Part shown: one piece after another, positions 1 to 9,577 of the stretch | Position numbering within the stretch: position 1 is the stretch's first letter | Layout of the letters: each line of letters opens with the position of its first letter | DNA from: Caenibius sp. WL | Lineage (GTDB): Bacteria > Pseudomonadota > Alphaproteobacteria > Sphingomonadales > Sphingomonadaceae | Reading direction: 5' to 3' | Assembly: GCF_019803445.1 (NCBI RefSeq) | Contig: NZ_CP081844.1 | Span: 1,314,501-1,378,500, forward strand | Length of the DNA stretch: 64,000 bases | Made by a program: the position numbers and the translations under genes | The notes under the pieces: generated by a model | The model's input: the letters and a program-made list of their open reading frames with translations, nothing else | The model's database searches: none | Told to the model about the DNA's origin: nothing

Positions 1-503
1 TCGATCACCACGCGGCGCGCTTCGGCGGCATCGCCCCACTGGCCGACGCGGACCCACTTTTCCTTTTCCAGGTCCTTGTAATGGGTGAAGAAGTGCTCGA
101 TCTGCTGGAAAATGATCGAGGGCAGATCCTGCCGTTCACCCACGTCCGAATAATAGGGGAACGTGGTGTCCACCGGCACGCAGATCAGCTTTTCATCGCC
201 GCCGTGTTCGTCTTCGAGATTGAGCACGCCGATCGGGCGGGCCCGCACGACGCAGCCCGGAATGAACGGCGAGCGCGAGATCACCAGCGCGTCCAGCGGA
301 TCGCCATCGGGCGAAAGCGTGTGCGGGATGAAGCCGTAATTGGCCGGATAGCGCATCGGCGTATGCAGGATACGGTCGACGAACAGCGCGCCCGATTCCT
401 TGTCGAATTCGTACTTCACCGGTTCGCCGCCAGCGGGAACTTCGATGATGACATTCAGGCTTTCGGGCGGATTGTCGCCCGTGGGAATCAGGTCGATGCG
501 CAT
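1..503 (-). CDS. ppa: inorganic pyrophosphatase, 3' end cut by window edge
   Basis: Hydrolyses pyrophosphate to two phosphates in the cytoplasm, pulling biosynthetic reactions forward. Reading from the ATG at 503, 167 codons are visible and the stop lies outside the window; bacterial family I enzymes are about 175 residues, so little is missing. The protein starts MRIDLIPTGDNPPE and carries the family signature DGDPLDALV, whose aspartates bind the catalytic metals, plus the conserved YGFIPHTL stretch before it. It is transcribed divergently from hisS. Identity is certain from the motifs; nothing odd is seen. Confidence 0.96.
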   Translation of the reverse strand, partial: MRIDLIPTGDNPPESLNVIIEVPAGGEPVKYEFDKESGALFVDRILHTPMRYPANYGFIPHTLSPDGDPLDALVISRSPFIPGCVVRARPIGVLNLEDEHGGDEKLICVPVDTTFPYYSDVGERQDLPSIIFQQIEHFFTHYKDLEKEKWVRVGQWGDAAEARRVVI

Positions 504-672
504 ATTGGGCCTTACTGTTTGGCTATATGGTTGGGAACGGCGCAGCCTCTAGCCCCGGCGCCCGGCACCGCCAAGCCCTAATTGGTGCAATGCAAAATGC
601 GGCTGGCGTGCGTGGCGCGTTTGCGGTGTGGGATTGCGGAAAGGCCGCCCAAGCCCTAATCGCCGCGCCATT

Positions 673-1911
673 ATGGCGACACAGACACCGCAAGCGATCC
701 GGGGCACGCAGGACATTTTCGGGGCAGAGGCCGAGGCTTTCGCCCGCGTGGTGGAAACTTTCGAACGCCTGCGCAGGCTTTACCGTTTCCGCCGCGTGGA
801 AATGCCGGTCTTTGAAAAGACGGCGGTTTTTTCCCGTTCCCTGGGTGAAACGACCGATGTGGTCTCGAAAGAGATGTATTCGTTCGACGATCGCGGCGGC
901 GAATCGCTGACGCTGCGCCCCGAATTCACCGCCGGGATCGCGCGGGCCTATCTCACCGACGGGTGGCAGCAATATGCCCCGGTCAAAATCGCCACCCACG
1001 GGCCGCTGTTCCGCTACGAACGTCCGCAGAAAGGGCGGTATCGCCAGTTCCACCAGATCGACGCCGAAGTGATCGGCGCGGCCGAACCGCAGGCGGATGT
1101 CGAACTGCTGGTCATGGCCGATCACCTGCTCAAGGAACTGGGCATCGCCGACGGTGTGACGCTGCAACTGAACACGCTGGGCGACGGGGCCAGCCGCGAG
1201 GCTTGGCGCACCGCGCTGATCGACTATTTCCGCACCCACCGGGCGGAACTGTCGGAAGACAGCCAGGACCGGCTGGAACGCAACCCGCTGCGCATTCTCG
1301 ATTCGAAGGACCCGCGCGACAAGCCGTTCACGGCGGGCGCGCCCCGGATCGACGATTACCTTTCGGGCGAAGCGCAGGATTTCTTTGGCGCGGTGACGGC
1401 GGGGCTGGATGCGGCGGGCGTTGCCTGGACCCGCGCCCCGGCGCTGGTGCGCGGGCTCGACTATTATCGCCACACGGCGTTCGAATTCGTCACCGACCGG
1501 CTGGGCGCGCAGGGCACCGTGCTGGGCGGCGGGCGCTATGATGGCTTGCTGGAGGCACTGGGCGGCCCGGCGACCCCGGCGGTCGGCTGGGCGGCGGGTA
1601 TCGAACGGCTGGCGATGCTGCTGGACGGCGTGGGCGAAACCGCGCCCGATGCGATTCTCGCGATCGAGGATGACGGGGCGCTGCAATTCGGCATTCGCGC
1701 GCTGGCCGCGCTGCGCCGGGCGGGCCTTTCGGCCGATATGATCGCCACCGGATCGCCCAAGAAGCGGTTCGACAAGGCGGTGAAAGCCAATGCCACGGTG
1801 CTGGCCGGGGTGACTCTGCGCGATGGGCAGCCCGCGGTGAATCTGCGCGGGGCCGCCGATGCCGCCGCCTACATCACCGCGCAGCAGGTTTTCGAAGCGC
1901 TGCTGGACTGA
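673..1911 (+). CDS. hisS: histidyl-tRNA synthetase
   Basis: Class II synthetase that charges tRNA-His. The 412-residue protein opens with RGTQDIFG near the N terminus, has class II motif 2 region residues ([16 protein letters not shown]), the histidine-specific [10 protein letters not shown] at residues 262-271, and motif 3 (GGGRYDGL, then GWAAGIERL). A C-terminal anticodon-binding domain follows. I chose the ATG at 673 because the upstream in-frame extension (from 628) has no family similarity and the true N terminus of HisRS lies just before the RGTQD motif. HisZ, the catalytically inactive paralogue, is the alternative, but the intact histidine-A motif argues for HisS. It is followed by prfA after a repeat. 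Confidence 0.95.
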   Translation: MATQTPQAIRGTQDIFGAEAEAFARVVETFERLRRLYRFRRVEMPVFEKTAVFSRSLGETTDVVSKEMYSFDDRGGESLTLRPEFTAGIARAYLTDGWQQYAPVKIATHGPLFRYERPQKGRYRQFHQIDAEVIGAAEPQADVELLVMADHLLKELGIADGVTLQLNTLGDGASREAWRTALIDYFRTHRAELSEDSQDRLERNPLRILDSKDPRDKPFTAGAPRIDDYLSGEAQDFFGAVTAGLDAAGVAWTRAPALVRGLDYYRHTAFEFVTDRLGAQGTVLGGGRYDGLLEALGGPATPAVGWAAGIERLAMLLDGVGETAPDAILAIEDDGALQFGIRALAALRRAGLSADMIATGSPKKRFDKAVKANATVLAGVTLRDGQPAVNLRGAADAAAYITAQQVFEALLD

Positions 1912-1930
1912 TGATTGCGGGCCAATCTTT

Positions 1931-2001
1931 CGTCATTCCCGCGAAGGCGGGAATCCAGCCTCCGGCGGCTGATCTGGACCCCCGCCTTCGCGGGAATGAC
2001 G
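1931..2001. repeat. 71-bp palindromic intergenic repeat (CGTCATTCCCGC family)
   Basis: Left arm starts CGTCATTCCCGCGAAGGCGG and the right arm is its inverse complement ending in GGGAATGACG, with an interior around GGCGGCTGATCTGG. The whole folds into one long hairpin. Related copies occur at 9293-9362 and, collapsed to a single 12-bp-stem hairpin, at 54812-54839. It ends only 19 bases before the prfA start codon, so transcripts from hisS into prfA would carry this hairpin in the leader. Confidence 0.9.
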
Positions 2002-2020
2002 AAGAGCGGGAAGCATCCGC

Positions 2021-3091
2021 ATGAGCATCCCTGACGAACGTCTGGCCCAGCTTGGCGCGCGGTTCGCGGAACTGGAAGCGCGGCTTGCGTCGGGCACGCT
2101 GGAAGGCGAGGCTTTCGTGGCGGCGAGCCGGGACTATGCCGAGCTGGAGCCGGTCGCCCGCGTGGCCGAGGAAGTGCGCACGATGCGCGGCGAACTGGCC
2201 GAACTGGAAGCGCTGAACGACAGCGATCCCGAAATGAAAGCGCTGGCCGAGGAGGAAGTGGCCCGCCTGCGCAGCGCTCTGCCCGAGGCGGAGCACCGGC
2301 TGGCCGTGGCTATGCTACCGCGCGATTCGGCGGACAGTCGCCCGGCGATGCTGGAAATCCGCGCCGGAACGGGCGGGGATGAGGCCGCGCTGTTCGCCGC
2401 CGACCTCTATCGGATGTACGAACGCTACGCGGCGGAGCGGGGCTGGCGGGTCGAGATGATCAGCGCCAACGCCTCCGATATCGGCGGGTTCAAGGAAGTG
2501 GTCGCCCATATCGCGGGCACGGGCGTGTTCGCCAAGCTGAAATTCGAAAGCGGGGTCCACCGGGTGCAGCGCGTGCCGGTGACGGAAAGCGGCGGGCGCA
2601 TCCACACGTCCGCGGCGACGGTGGCGGTGCTGCCCGAAGCGGAAGAAGTCGATGTCCAGATCGAGGACAAGGATCTCAAGATCGATATCTACCGCGCCTC
2701 GGGGGCGGGCGGGCAGCACGTCAACACCACCGATTCCGCCGTGCGCATCACCCATTTGCCCACCGGGCTGGTGGTGATCCAGCAGGACGAACGCAGCCAG
2801 CACAAGAACCGCGCCAAGGCGATGCAGGTGCTGCGCACCCGCCTGTTCGATCTCAAACGCGCCGAAGCGCACGGCGCGGAAGCCGAAGCGCGCAAGGCGA
2901 TGGTCGGTTCGGGCGACCGTTCGGAACGCATCCGCACTTACAATTTTCCGCAAGGGCGGGTGACGGACCATCGCATCGGCCTGACGCTGCACAAGCTGCC
3001 CGAAGTGCTCGAAGGGCACGGGCTGGGCGAACTGATCGACGCGCTGATCGCCGAGGACGAAGCCAAGCGCCTCGCCGCGATGGGGGAATGA
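2021..3091 (+). CDS. prfA: peptide chain release factor 1
   Basis: Recognises UAA and UAG in the ribosomal A site and triggers peptide release. The 356-residue protein has the normal RF1 length. The stop-codon-reading tripeptide is PVT, within [14 protein letters not shown], and marks RF1 rather than RF2 (SPF). The peptidyl-hydrolysis GGQ motif is at residues 230-232, in [15 protein letters not shown]. Gln232 is the residue methylated by PrmC, whose gene comes next. A weak GGGAAG ribosome binding site precedes the ATG at 2021. Confidence 0.98.
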   Translation: MSIPDERLAQLGARFAELEARLASGTLEGEAFVAASRDYAELEPVARVAEEVRTMRGELAELEALNDSDPEMKALAEEEVARLRSALPEAEHRLAVAMLPRDSADSRPAMLEIRAGTGGDEAALFAADLYRMYERYAAERGWRVEMISANASDIGGFKEVVAHIAGTGVFAKLKFESGVHRVQRVPVTESGGRIHTSAATVAVLPEAEEVDVQIEDKDLKIDIYRASGAGGQHVNTTDSAVRITHLPTGLVVIQQDERSQHKNRAKAMQVLRTRLFDLKRAEAHGAEAEARKAMVGSGDRSERIRTYNFPQGRVTDHRIGLTLHKLPEVLEGHGLGELIDALIAEDEAKRLAAMGE

Positions 3092-3140
3092 TGGGGCTGA
3101 TGGCTGGTGCGCGTCTTGCGACACGCTCAGAGGTTTATGT

Positions 3141-3240
3141 GCGTCCTTCGACAGGCTCAGGACGAGCGGACATTGTGCCCGATCCTTTATCGGGCCCCGT
3201 CATGCCAAGACCCGCTCGTCCTGAGCCTGTCGAAGGACGC
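3141..3240. repeat. REPIN-like inverted doublet between prfA and prmC
   Basis: Arm 3141-3169 carries CCTTCGACAGGCTCAGGACG and arm 3212-3240 carries its inverse complement, about 42 bases apart, so the unit can fold into a long hairpin. A third, degenerate copy (3264-3288, CATCCTGAGCTGGTCGAAGA) runs into the prmC start codon. The same arm sequence recurs in pairs or singly at 8286-8410, 20787-20896, 45047-45160, 54909-55019 and 59816-59929, and singly at 5145-5173. Confidence 0.9.
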
Positions 3241-3285
3241 ATACTGCCCTATCCCGAAATCCGCCCATCCTGAGCTGGTCGAAGA

Positions 3286-4158
3286 ATGCGCGAAGCCCTT
3301 TCCCCACCGACTGTTGCCGAAGCCCTGCGCGAAGCCGCCGCCACGCTGGCCGGGGTTTCCGACACCGCGCGGCTCGATGCCGAAGTGCTGATGGCCCATG
3401 CGCTGGGCGTCGGCCGGTCTGACCTGCTGCTGCGCCATATGCGCGATCCGGCGCCGCCCGCTTTCGCGCCGCTCGCCGCGCGGCGCATGGCGCATGAACC
3501 GGTGGCCTATATCACCGGCCATCAGGAATTTTACGGGCGGGATTTCCGGGTGACGCACGATGTGCTGATCCCGCGCGGAGACAGCGAAACGCTGGTGAAC
3601 GCAGCGCTGGAAGCCGCGCCCGCGCCGCACCGGGTGCTCGATTGCGGCACCGGATCGGGCGCGCTGCTGCTGTCAGTGCTGGCCGAGCGCGAAGGGGCGG
3701 AAGGTATCGGGATCGACCGTTCGCCCGCCGCCTTGGCGGTGGCGGCGGACAATGCGCGGCATCTGGGGCTGGACGGGCGCGCGCAGATGCTGCTGCGCGA
3801 CTGGGACCGGCCCGGCTGGCGCGAAGGGCTCGGCCGGTTCGATCTGATTCTGGCGAACCCGCCCTATGTGGAAGACGCCGCGCCGCTCGACCGTTCCGTG
3901 CGGGACTATGAACCGGCGGGCGCGTTGTTTGCCGGGCCAGAAGGGCTCGACGCCTATCGCGTGCTGATCGCGCATCTGCCCGTGCTACTAACACCCGATG
4001 GCGTGGCGGTGGTTGAAATCGGGGCGGGCCAGGCCGATGCGGTCGCCGGAATCGCCGCCGGGGCCGGGTTAACCAGTGTATTGTACAGGGATCTGGGCGC
4101 GCGCCCACGTGCGCTTTCGTTACGATTTGGGGTTGGCAAGGCCGTTTTAGCCAGCTAG
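3286..4158 (+). CDS. prmC: release factor glutamine methyltransferase
   Basis: Transfers a methyl group from S-adenosylmethionine to the GGQ glutamine of release factors, raising termination efficiency. The 290-residue protein has the N-terminal helical substrate-binding domain, the SAM-binding loop DCGTGSG at residues 119-125 and the NPPY motif at 191-194 that holds the glutamine side chain. It sits directly downstream of its substrate gene prfA, the usual bacterial arrangement, but here the 194-base gap is filled by a repeat doublet. The start region overlaps a degenerate repeat copy, which supplies the GAAGA preceding the ATG. Confidence 0.95.
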   Translation: MREALSPPTVAEALREAAATLAGVSDTARLDAEVLMAHALGVGRSDLLLRHMRDPAPPAFAPLAARRMAHEPVAYITGHQEFYGRDFRVTHDVLIPRGDSETLVNAALEAAPAPHRVLDCGTGSGALLLSVLAEREGAEGIGIDRSPAALAVAADNARHLGLDGRAQMLLRDWDRPGWREGLGRFDLILANPPYVEDAAPLDRSVRDYEPAGALFAGPEGLDAYRVLIAHLPVLLTPDGVAVVEIGAGQADAVAGIAAGAGLTSVLYRDLGARPRALSLRFGVGKAVLAS

Positions 4159-4350
4159 GCAAAAGTGGACCGCCGGTTGGATGGAAATTCCCGACTGGCA
4201 GGTTGCGCTCCGAAATTTGTTCATGTTCGCACGCCTGCGGGTGTCGGCATCATGCAGATGGAGGGACCGGCACTCGGCCTGGTTGCCCTGTGCGTGGCGC
4301 GGGATTTTGCGACCTTGGGGGCATGGGTGCTCTCCGGTCACAAGTTGAGG

Positions 4351-5088
4351 ATGAATGTTCCCTTGAACAACAATCGCAGCAATCGCCGCAGGGGTCGTGG
4401 CAACAATCGCTCGCAAGGCGGCAACCAGCTTAACCGGATCGACAGCCGGGCGCGGGGCAATGCGCCGCAACTGCTCGAAAAGTACAAGAAGCTGGCGCAT
4501 GACGCGTCGCTTAACGGCGACCGGGTCCAGACCGAATACTATCTGCAGTTCGCGGACCACTATTTCCGCGTGATCGCCGACACCAAGGCGCGGCAGGACG
4601 AACAGCGCGCCCGCCGGGACGACTATCGCGACCAGCAGAGCGACGGGGACGAGGAGGATGAATTCTCCTCCTACGGCGCCGATCGCGGCCGCTCGCGCCG
4701 CCCCGACCGGGACGAGACGCCGGGCCAGGACAGCGGCGTGGAAACGGACGGCGGCGATGCGGAAGGGGAAGGCGAACGCGCCGACGCCACCAACGCCTAC
4801 GAACCGGTGGAAAACCCGTTCACGCGCGGCAACCGCGAACGCAACACCCAGCGCCGCCAGCGCAAGCCGCGCGGTGAACCGGTGGCCGATGCGTCCGTCG
4901 ATACGGCGGCCGAAGCCCCGGCTGAACCGGGTTTCGATCTCTCGGTACTTCCGCCCGCCATCGGCGAACGCCGGGACGAGGATGACGTACCGGCCGAACC
5001 CGCCGAGAAGGCCCCGCGCCGCCGCCGCACGACTCGCGCCAAACCGGCCGCGGAAGGCGGCGACGAATCGCTGCAGAAAGTCGGCTGA
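4351..5088 (+). CDS. DUF4167 domain protein, possibly RNA-associated
   Basis: A 245-residue, highly charged protein. Residues 1-25 are Asn/Arg/Gly-rich (NNNRSNRRRGRGNNRSQGG), followed by the DUF4167 core (NAPQLLEKYKKLAHDA, GDRVQTEYYLQFADHYFRVI). The rest is a long low-complexity Arg/Asp/Glu-rich tail ending in a basic RRRRTTRAKPA stretch. DUF4167 proteins are alphaproteobacterial and commonly follow prmC, as here; their role is not established. The basic RGR-type start suggests nucleic acid binding (inference). The open frame extends upstream to 4165, but the family starts at this Met, with GAGG immediately before it. A good terminator follows at 5095. Confidence 0.88.
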   Translation: MNVPLNNNRSNRRRGRGNNRSQGGNQLNRIDSRARGNAPQLLEKYKKLAHDASLNGDRVQTEYYLQFADHYFRVIADTKARQDEQRARRDDYRDQQSDGDEEDEFSSYGADRGRSRRPDRDETPGQDSGVETDGGDAEGEGERADATNAYEPVENPFTRGNRERNTQRRQRKPRGEPVADASVDTAAEAPAEPGFDLSVLPPAIGERRDEDDVPAEPAEKAPRRRRTTRAKPAAEGGDESLQKVG

Positions 5089-5094
5089 CGAACT

Positions 5095-5117
5095 GCCCCG
5101 CTTCGGCGGGGCATTTT
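5095..5117 (+). terminator. Rho-independent terminator after the DUF4167 gene
   Basis: GCCCCGC, TTCG tetraloop, GCGGGGC (5095-5112), followed by ATTTTG. It closes the hisS-prfA-prmC-DUF4167 cluster. Confidence 0.85.
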
Positions 5118-5144
5118 GTTGGCGGCAAGCCTGCCCCTTGGTAT

Positions 5145-5173
5145 GCGCGCGTCCTGAGCCTGTCGAAGGACGC
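5145..5173. repeat. single copy of the CTTCGACAGGCTCAGG repeat
   Basis: Carries GTCCTGAGCCTGTCGAAGGACGC, itself an imperfect palindrome. No inverted partner is seen nearby, unlike the other copies. It lies between the terminator and lnt. Confidence 0.85.
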
Positions 5174-5276
5174 GTCGAACCCTTTCCCCTGTTTGCCATC
5201 AAACTGGCACGGCGCCGGGGGTAAGCCATCCACAGCGGGTTGCGCAGGCGCGGTGCGCGCGGCACAAACCGCGCCG

Positions 5277-6878
5277 ATGCGACCGGCCAGCCAGATGATG
5301 GAATCATGCTTTCGCCGCCCGCGCTGGCTGGCCCTCGCTTTGGGGCTGGTGTCCGCGCTGGGCTTCCGCCCGCTTGCGCTGTGGCCGCTGACGCTGCTCG
5401 CGCTCGCCGGGCTTGTCGTGCTGCTCGCCCGGACGGGCCGGGTGCGCGAGGCCTTGGTGCTCGGCTGGCTGTTCGGCTGGGGCCATTTCACGCTCGGCAA
5501 CAGCTGGATTGCCACCGCGTTCACTTATCAGGCGGAAATGCCCGCCGTGCTCGGCTGGCTGGCGGTGCCGCTGCTGGCGCTCTATCTCGCCGTCTATCCC
5601 GCGCTGGCCGCGGGCGCGGCGCGCGCGCTGGCGGGGCGGGGCAGGCCGGATGCGGACGAACCGGGTGCGCCGGGCTGGCCGCTGGCTCTAGCCTTTGCCG
5701 GGTGCTGGATCGTGGCCGAATGGCTGCGGGCCTGGGTTTTCACCGGTTATGCCTGGAACCCGCTGGGGATCGTGCTGCTGGGCGGCTATGCCGCGCCGGG
5801 GCTGGCCTCGCTCGCCCCGTGGATGGGCACTTACGGGCTTTCCGGGCTGGTCGCGCTGATCGCTGCCGGGGGCGCGGTGCTGTGGACGCGCCGCCGCATC
5901 GTGCCGCTGGCCGTGACCGTGGGGGTGCTGGCGATCATGCCATTCCTGCCCACACCGCCCGCACGCAACAGCGCCTTGCCGATGACGCTGGTCCAGCCCG
6001 ACACGCGGCAGGACGCGCTCAACGATCCGAAGCAATACGAAGCGCAGTTCCTGCGCACGGCGAATCTCAGCCGGGCGATCGTTCCGGGGCAGAAGCGGCT
6101 GGTGCTGTGGCCGGAATCGGGCGTGCCCGATTACCTGCGCGACGGCTATCCGCAGGGCTATTACGCCGCGACCACTGCGGCGGGCGATCCGGCTTTCGCC
6201 CGCGCGCGGATCGGCCACGCGATCGGGCCGGACAGCCTGCTGATGACCGGCGCGGTCGATCTGGAAATCGCGCAGGGGCAGGCGGTCGGCGCGCGCAACG
6301 TGGTGACCGCGCTCGACGGGCAGGGGCGGATTCGCGCCAGCTATGCCAAGGCGCATCTGGTGCCTTATGGCGAATATCTGCCGATGCGCGGGCTGCTGGA
6401 GCCTCTGGGACTCAGCCGTCTGGTCGCGGGCGCGCTCGATTTCTGGCCGGGGCCGGGGCCGCGCACGCTCGATCTCGGGGCATGGGGGCAGGCGGGCATC
6501 CAGATCTGCTATGAAATCACCTTCTCGGGCGAAGTGGTCGATCGCGGCCACCGGCCGGGCTATATCTTCAACCCTTCGAACGACGGCTGGTTCGGCGCCT
6601 GGGGGCCGCCGCAGCATCTGGCGCAGGCCCGGCTGCGCGCGATCGAGGAAGGGCTGCCGGTCCTGCGCGCCACGACCACCGGTATCAGCGCGGTGATCGA
6701 TGCGCAGGGCGTGGTTCGCCATGCGATTCCGCAGCACACCGCGCAGCGGATCGATGCGCTGGTCCCTGCCGCTCTGCCGCCCACGCTGTTCGCCCGCTGG
6801 GGCAACGCGCTGCCGCTGTGCTGGGCAGGTGTTCTTATTGCGCTGGCGCTGGTTGCCAGAGCCAGACGGCGCGGCTAG
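5277..6878 (+). CDS. lnt: apolipoprotein N-acyltransferase
   Basis: Inner-membrane enzyme that adds the third acyl chain to the N-terminal cysteine of lipoproteins. The 533-residue protein has about seven hydrophobic segments in the first 220 residues, then a periplasmic nitrilase-fold domain and a last membrane helix. The catalytic triad is visible as E280 (WPESGVP), K358 ([12 protein letters not shown]) and C411 ([10 protein letters not shown]). Met at 5277 or at 5295/5298 are both reasonable starts; 5193 would add an unlikely polar extension. lnt is followed 52 bases later by metK, an arrangement common in alphaproteobacteria. Confidence 0.94.
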   Translation: MRPASQMMESCFRRPRWLALALGLVSALGFRPLALWPLTLLALAGLVVLLARTGRVREALVLGWLFGWGHFTLGNSWIATAFTYQAEMPAVLGWLAVPLLALYLAVYPALAAGAARALAGRGRPDADEPGAPGWPLALAFAGCWIVAEWLRAWVFTGYAWNPLGIVLLGGYAAPGLASLAPWMGTYGLSGLVALIAAGGAVLWTRRRIVPLAVTVGVLAIMPFLPTPPARNSALPMTLVQPDTRQDALNDPKQYEAQFLRTANLSRAIVPGQKRLVLWPESGVPDYLRDGYPQGYYAATTAAGDPAFARARIGHAIGPDSLLMTGAVDLEIAQGQAVGARNVVTALDGQGRIRASYAKAHLVPYGEYLPMRGLLEPLGLSRLVAGALDFWPGPGPRTLDLGAWGQAGIQICYEITFSGEVVDRGHRPGYIFNPSNDGWFGAWGPPQHLAQARLRAIEEGLPVLRATTTGISAVIDAQGVVRHAIPQHTAQRIDALVPAALPPTLFARWGNALPLCWAGVLIALALVARARRRG

Positions 6879-6879
6879 A

Positions 6880-6915
6880 CCCCGCCATCGAAACCCAACG
6901 TCCCAGTTAGCGGGG
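6880..6915 (+). promoter_or_regulatory. hairpin in the metK leader, possible translational control
   Basis: CCCCGC (6880-6885) can pair with GCGGGG (6910-6915) across a 24-base interior. The 3' strand runs directly into the AAGGA ribosome binding region (6916-6920) before the ATG at 6931. It resembles the size and position of small SAM-sensing leaders, but I cannot match it to a known riboswitch consensus. Confidence 0.3.
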
Positions 6916-6930
6916 AAGGACCGACGCCGC

Positions 6931-8145
6931 ATGCGCGCCAATTACCTGTTTACTTCCGAAAGCGTTTCCGAAGGCCACCCGGACAAGGTTGCCGACCAGA
7001 TTTCCGACGCGATTGTTGACCTCTTCCTGTCGAAAGACCCCGAAGCGCGCGTGGCCTGCGAAACGCTGACGACCACGCAGCGCGTCGTGCTGGCGGGCGA
7101 AATCCGCTGCAAGGGCGTGTACGAAAACGGCGAATGGGCACCGGGCGCGCTCGATGAAATCGAACGGACCGTGCGCGATGTGGTCCGCGATATCGGCTAC
7201 AGGCAGGACGGCTTCGACGCCGATACGCTGGAATTCTCCAACTATCTTCACGGCCAGTCGGCCCATATCGCCCAGGGCGTCGATGCCGCGGGCAACAAGG
7301 ACGAAGGCGCGGGCGATCAGGGGATCATGTTCGGGTTCGCCTGCGATGAAACCCCCGATCTGATGCCCGCCACGCTGGATTACAGCCACAAGATCCTGCA
7401 ACGCATGGCGGCGGACCGCAAATCGGGCGCGGCCCCGTTCCTCGAACCCGACACCAAGAGCCAGGTCACGCTGCGTTTCGAAGGCGGCAAGCCGGTGGCG
7501 GCCACTGCCATCGTCGTCTCGACCCAGCACAAGGCGGGCTACGATCAGGGCGCGCAGGAAGCGGAACTCAAGGCCTATGTCAAAGGCGTGGTGGCCGATG
7601 TGCTGCCCGATGGGCTGCTGTCCGATGCCACCGTCTATCACATCAATCCCACCGGCAGTTTCGAAATCGGCGGGCCGGATGGCGATGCGGGGCTGACCGG
7701 GCGCAAGATCATCGTCGATACCTATGGCGGCGCGGCGCCGCACGGCGGCGGGGCGTTTTCGGGCAAGGACCCGACCAAAGTCGACCGTTCGGCGGCCTAT
7801 GTCACCCGTTATCTCGCCAAGAACATCGTCGCGGCCGGGCTCGCCCGCCGGTGCACGATCCAGGTGGCCTACGCCATCGGCGTGTCGGAGCCGCTGTCGC
7901 TCTACGTCGATACGCACGGCACCGGCACGGTGGCCGACAGCGCGCTGGAACAGGCCGTGGCCGATGTGGCGAGAGAGCGCCTCGGCGGGCTGACCCCGCG
8001 CGGCATCCGCGAAGGGCTGGGTCTCAACAAGCCGATCTATCGCTGCACCGCCGCTTACGGCCATTTCGGCCGCACGCCGGATGGCGACCGTTTCCCGTGG
8101 GAAAAGACCGATCTGATCGACGCGCTGAAAGCCGCGCTGGGCTGA
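6931..8145 (+). CDS. metK: S-adenosylmethionine synthetase
   Basis: Makes S-adenosylmethionine from methionine and ATP, supplying PrmC, UbiG and other methyltransferases. The 404-residue protein starts [23 protein letters not shown], with the HPDK nucleotide-binding motif, then [10 protein letters not shown] and the [22 protein letters not shown] loop that binds the polyphosphate and metals. Length fits the family. In relatives trmB often follows; here the next 385 bases hold only repeats. Confidence 0.97.
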   Translation: MRANYLFTSESVSEGHPDKVADQISDAIVDLFLSKDPEARVACETLTTTQRVVLAGEIRCKGVYENGEWAPGALDEIERTVRDVVRDIGYRQDGFDADTLEFSNYLHGQSAHIAQGVDAAGNKDEGAGDQGIMFGFACDETPDLMPATLDYSHKILQRMAADRKSGAAPFLEPDTKSQVTLRFEGGKPVAATAIVVSTQHKAGYDQGAQEAELKAYVKGVVADVLPDGLLSDATVYHINPTGSFEIGGPDGDAGLTGRKIIVDTYGGAAPHGGGAFSGKDPTKVDRSAAYVTRYLAKNIVAAGLARRCTIQVAYAIGVSEPLSLYVDTHGTGTVADSALEQAVADVARERLGGLTPRGIREGLGLNKPIYRCTAAYGHFGRTPDGDRFPWEKTDLIDALKAALG

Positions 8146-8530
8146 TCGCGGAGCCTGCCGTCCGGTGGGCTTATAGGCGGGGAGGGGCGGCGCCTGCGCG
8201 TGCTGGCCCGCCGCTCCTCGGCCTGGCCTGAGTCGGCCAGACCTTTTCCCTAGCTTAGCCTGCGCCCGCCAAACTTTTCCAGTCCCGCTCAGGCTGAGCC
8301 TGTCGAACTCTCCAACCCCCGTTCGACCTGAGCTTGTCGAAGGTCGCGCGCCAACATCAGCTTATAGGGCGACCGTATCGCGCGGCCTGCGACAAGCTCA
8401 GGCTGAGCGGATGGTGGCGGGAAGGAGTGGTGGGATGAGCCGCGTCCCTTGCCAAAAACCGCTGTCCTACAGGCAACTCCGTGCATAGTAGATGCGATTC
8501 GCCTTTTGTTCTGTTGAGGAGCAGCGAATC
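8146..8530. other. intergenic region with hairpin and repeat copies
   Basis: No gene seen. An 11-bp-stem GC-rich hairpin (8182-8192 with 8209-8219) follows metK but lacks a T-run. Degenerate copies of the CTTCGACAGGCTCAGG repeat lie at 8286-8309 and 8320-8350, and an inverted copy at 8384-8410. A GAGGAG ribosome binding site for the next gene is at about 8516-8521. Confidence 0.7.
8320..8410. repeat. degenerate REPIN-like inverted doublet
   Basis: 8320-8350 (CGTTCGACCTGAGCTTGTCGAAGG) and 8384-8410 (GCGACAAGCTCAGGCTGAGCGG) are diverged inverted copies of the same arm. A further half copy precedes at 8286-8309. Confidence 0.75.
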
Positions 8531-9565
8531 ATGTCGGATCTTTCGAACACGCCCGTGATACCCGGCGTCTCGCCCCGCGGATGGACGCCCGCCGCCCGGA
8601 CCCGGTTTCTCGAACACCTTGCGCTGAAAGGCCATGTCCGCGCCGCCTGCGCCCACGTCGGGCTCTCGGCCGAAGCGGCCTATCGCCTGCGGCGGCGCGA
8701 TCCGCTGTTCGCGCGCGGATGGGCGGCGGCGCTGGTGCTGGCGCACGATCATGGCGAACAGGTGCTGGCCGCCCGCGCCATCGATGGGGTGGAAGAACCG
8801 GTCTATTATCGCGGCGAACAGGTGGGCACGCGGCGCAAGTACGACACCCGGCTGCTGTTGGCGCATCTCGCCCGGCTCGACCGGATGGCAGAGAACCGCG
8901 CGGCGCAGCGCGATGCCGGGCGGTTCGACGATCTGCTGGCCGTGCTGGCCGGGGCGCCGTGCCCCGAGGGGCTGGCGGGCGAGGATGCTCTGCCGCTGCC
9001 GCGCGAGCAGGCGATTGCGCGGGCGGTGGCGGAGGCCGAACAGCGGCTGTTCCACGGCGATGAGGACGCGGATGAGGATGCGGCGGAGGAAGCCGATGCC
9101 GCCGGCGAGGAGGACATGCCGCTGTGGCGGCGGGAGGACGAGGCCTATTTCGCGGTGCGCGCGGCGGCAGAGGGCGAGGCCGCGGCGCAGTGGGATGCAT
9201 GGCGTGCCGAAGCTTATGCTCTGGTGGATGAGTTGGCCATGCCCGAAGAAGCGGCGGTCAAGGCCATGGGGCACTGCGCCTTGCTTGCCCTTCGTCATCC
9301 CCGCGCAGGCGGGGATCCAGAGGCGACGGCAGAACTGGATTCCCGCCTGCGCGGGAATGACGAAAGAGGCGAGGGGAATGGCGCAGAAGGGGCTATCGGG
9401 GATAGCGAAGGGAGCCCCGCAACCGTGCCTCCAGGCGTCCCCGCATTCACCCCTTGCACCGTGTCAACCGTGTCAACTTCGGCCCTTGCCCGGATCATCG
9501 CCGGGCCCGCACGCGGCTTTGCCGTGGCCGATCATCCCGCCTTCCATGCGCGAAAACGGCGCTAG
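8531..9565 (+). CDS. hypothetical HTH-containing protein with in-frame repeat insertion
   Basis: A 344-residue protein I do not recognise by name. Residues 15-70 (RTRFLEHLALKGHVRAACAH, VGLSAEAAYRLRRRDPLFARG) look like a helix-turn-helix of the kind found in small terminase-like proteins, so DNA binding is plausible. A highly acidic stretch (GDEDADEDAAEEADAAGEED) sits at about residues 177-196. Residues 255-278 (HPRAGGDP, LDSRLRGND) are the translation of the palindromic repeat at 9293-9362, so part of the protein is derived from a repeat. ATG 8531 is chosen for its GAGGAG site. It converges on gpx across a shared terminator. Confidence 0.7.
   Translation: MSDLSNTPVIPGVSPRGWTPAARTRFLEHLALKGHVRAACAHVGLSAEAAYRLRRRDPLFARGWAAALVLAHDHGEQVLAARAIDGVEEPVYYRGEQVGTRRKYDTRLLLAHLARLDRMAENRAAQRDAGRFDDLLAVLAGAPCPEGLAGEDALPLPREQAIARAVAEAEQRLFHGDEDADEDAAEEADAAGEEDMPLWRREDEAYFAVRAAAEGEAAAQWDAWRAEAYALVDELAMPEEAAVKAMGHCALLALRHPRAGGDPEATAELDSRLRGNDERGEGNGAEGAIGDSEGSPATVPPGVPAFTPCTVSTVSTSALARIIAGPARGFAVADHPAFHARKRR
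9293..9362. repeat. palindromic repeat of the CGTCATTCCCGC family inside a coding region
   Basis: Inverted arms CGTCATCCCCGCGCAGGCGG and its complement ending GCGGGAATGACG flank a short centre, 70 bp in all, matching 1931-2001. It is read through in frame by the hypothetical gene 8531-9565 as HPRAGGDP...LDSRLRGND. Confidence 0.9.
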
Positions 9566-9577
9566 GGGAACAGGAAA

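Noticed and set aside
3141-3240. CRISPR array
   Set aside because: Repeats are inverted pairs, not direct, and copies are scattered over 57 kb without regular spacers or cas genes.
5193-5276. Longer N terminus for Lnt
   Set aside because: It would put a polar 28-residue stretch before the first helix and has no visible ribosome binding site.
6880-6930. A firm SAM riboswitch call before metK
   Set aside because: The leader is only 52 bases and lacks a recognisable SAM-II, SAM/SAH or SAH consensus, so it is listed only as a hairpin.
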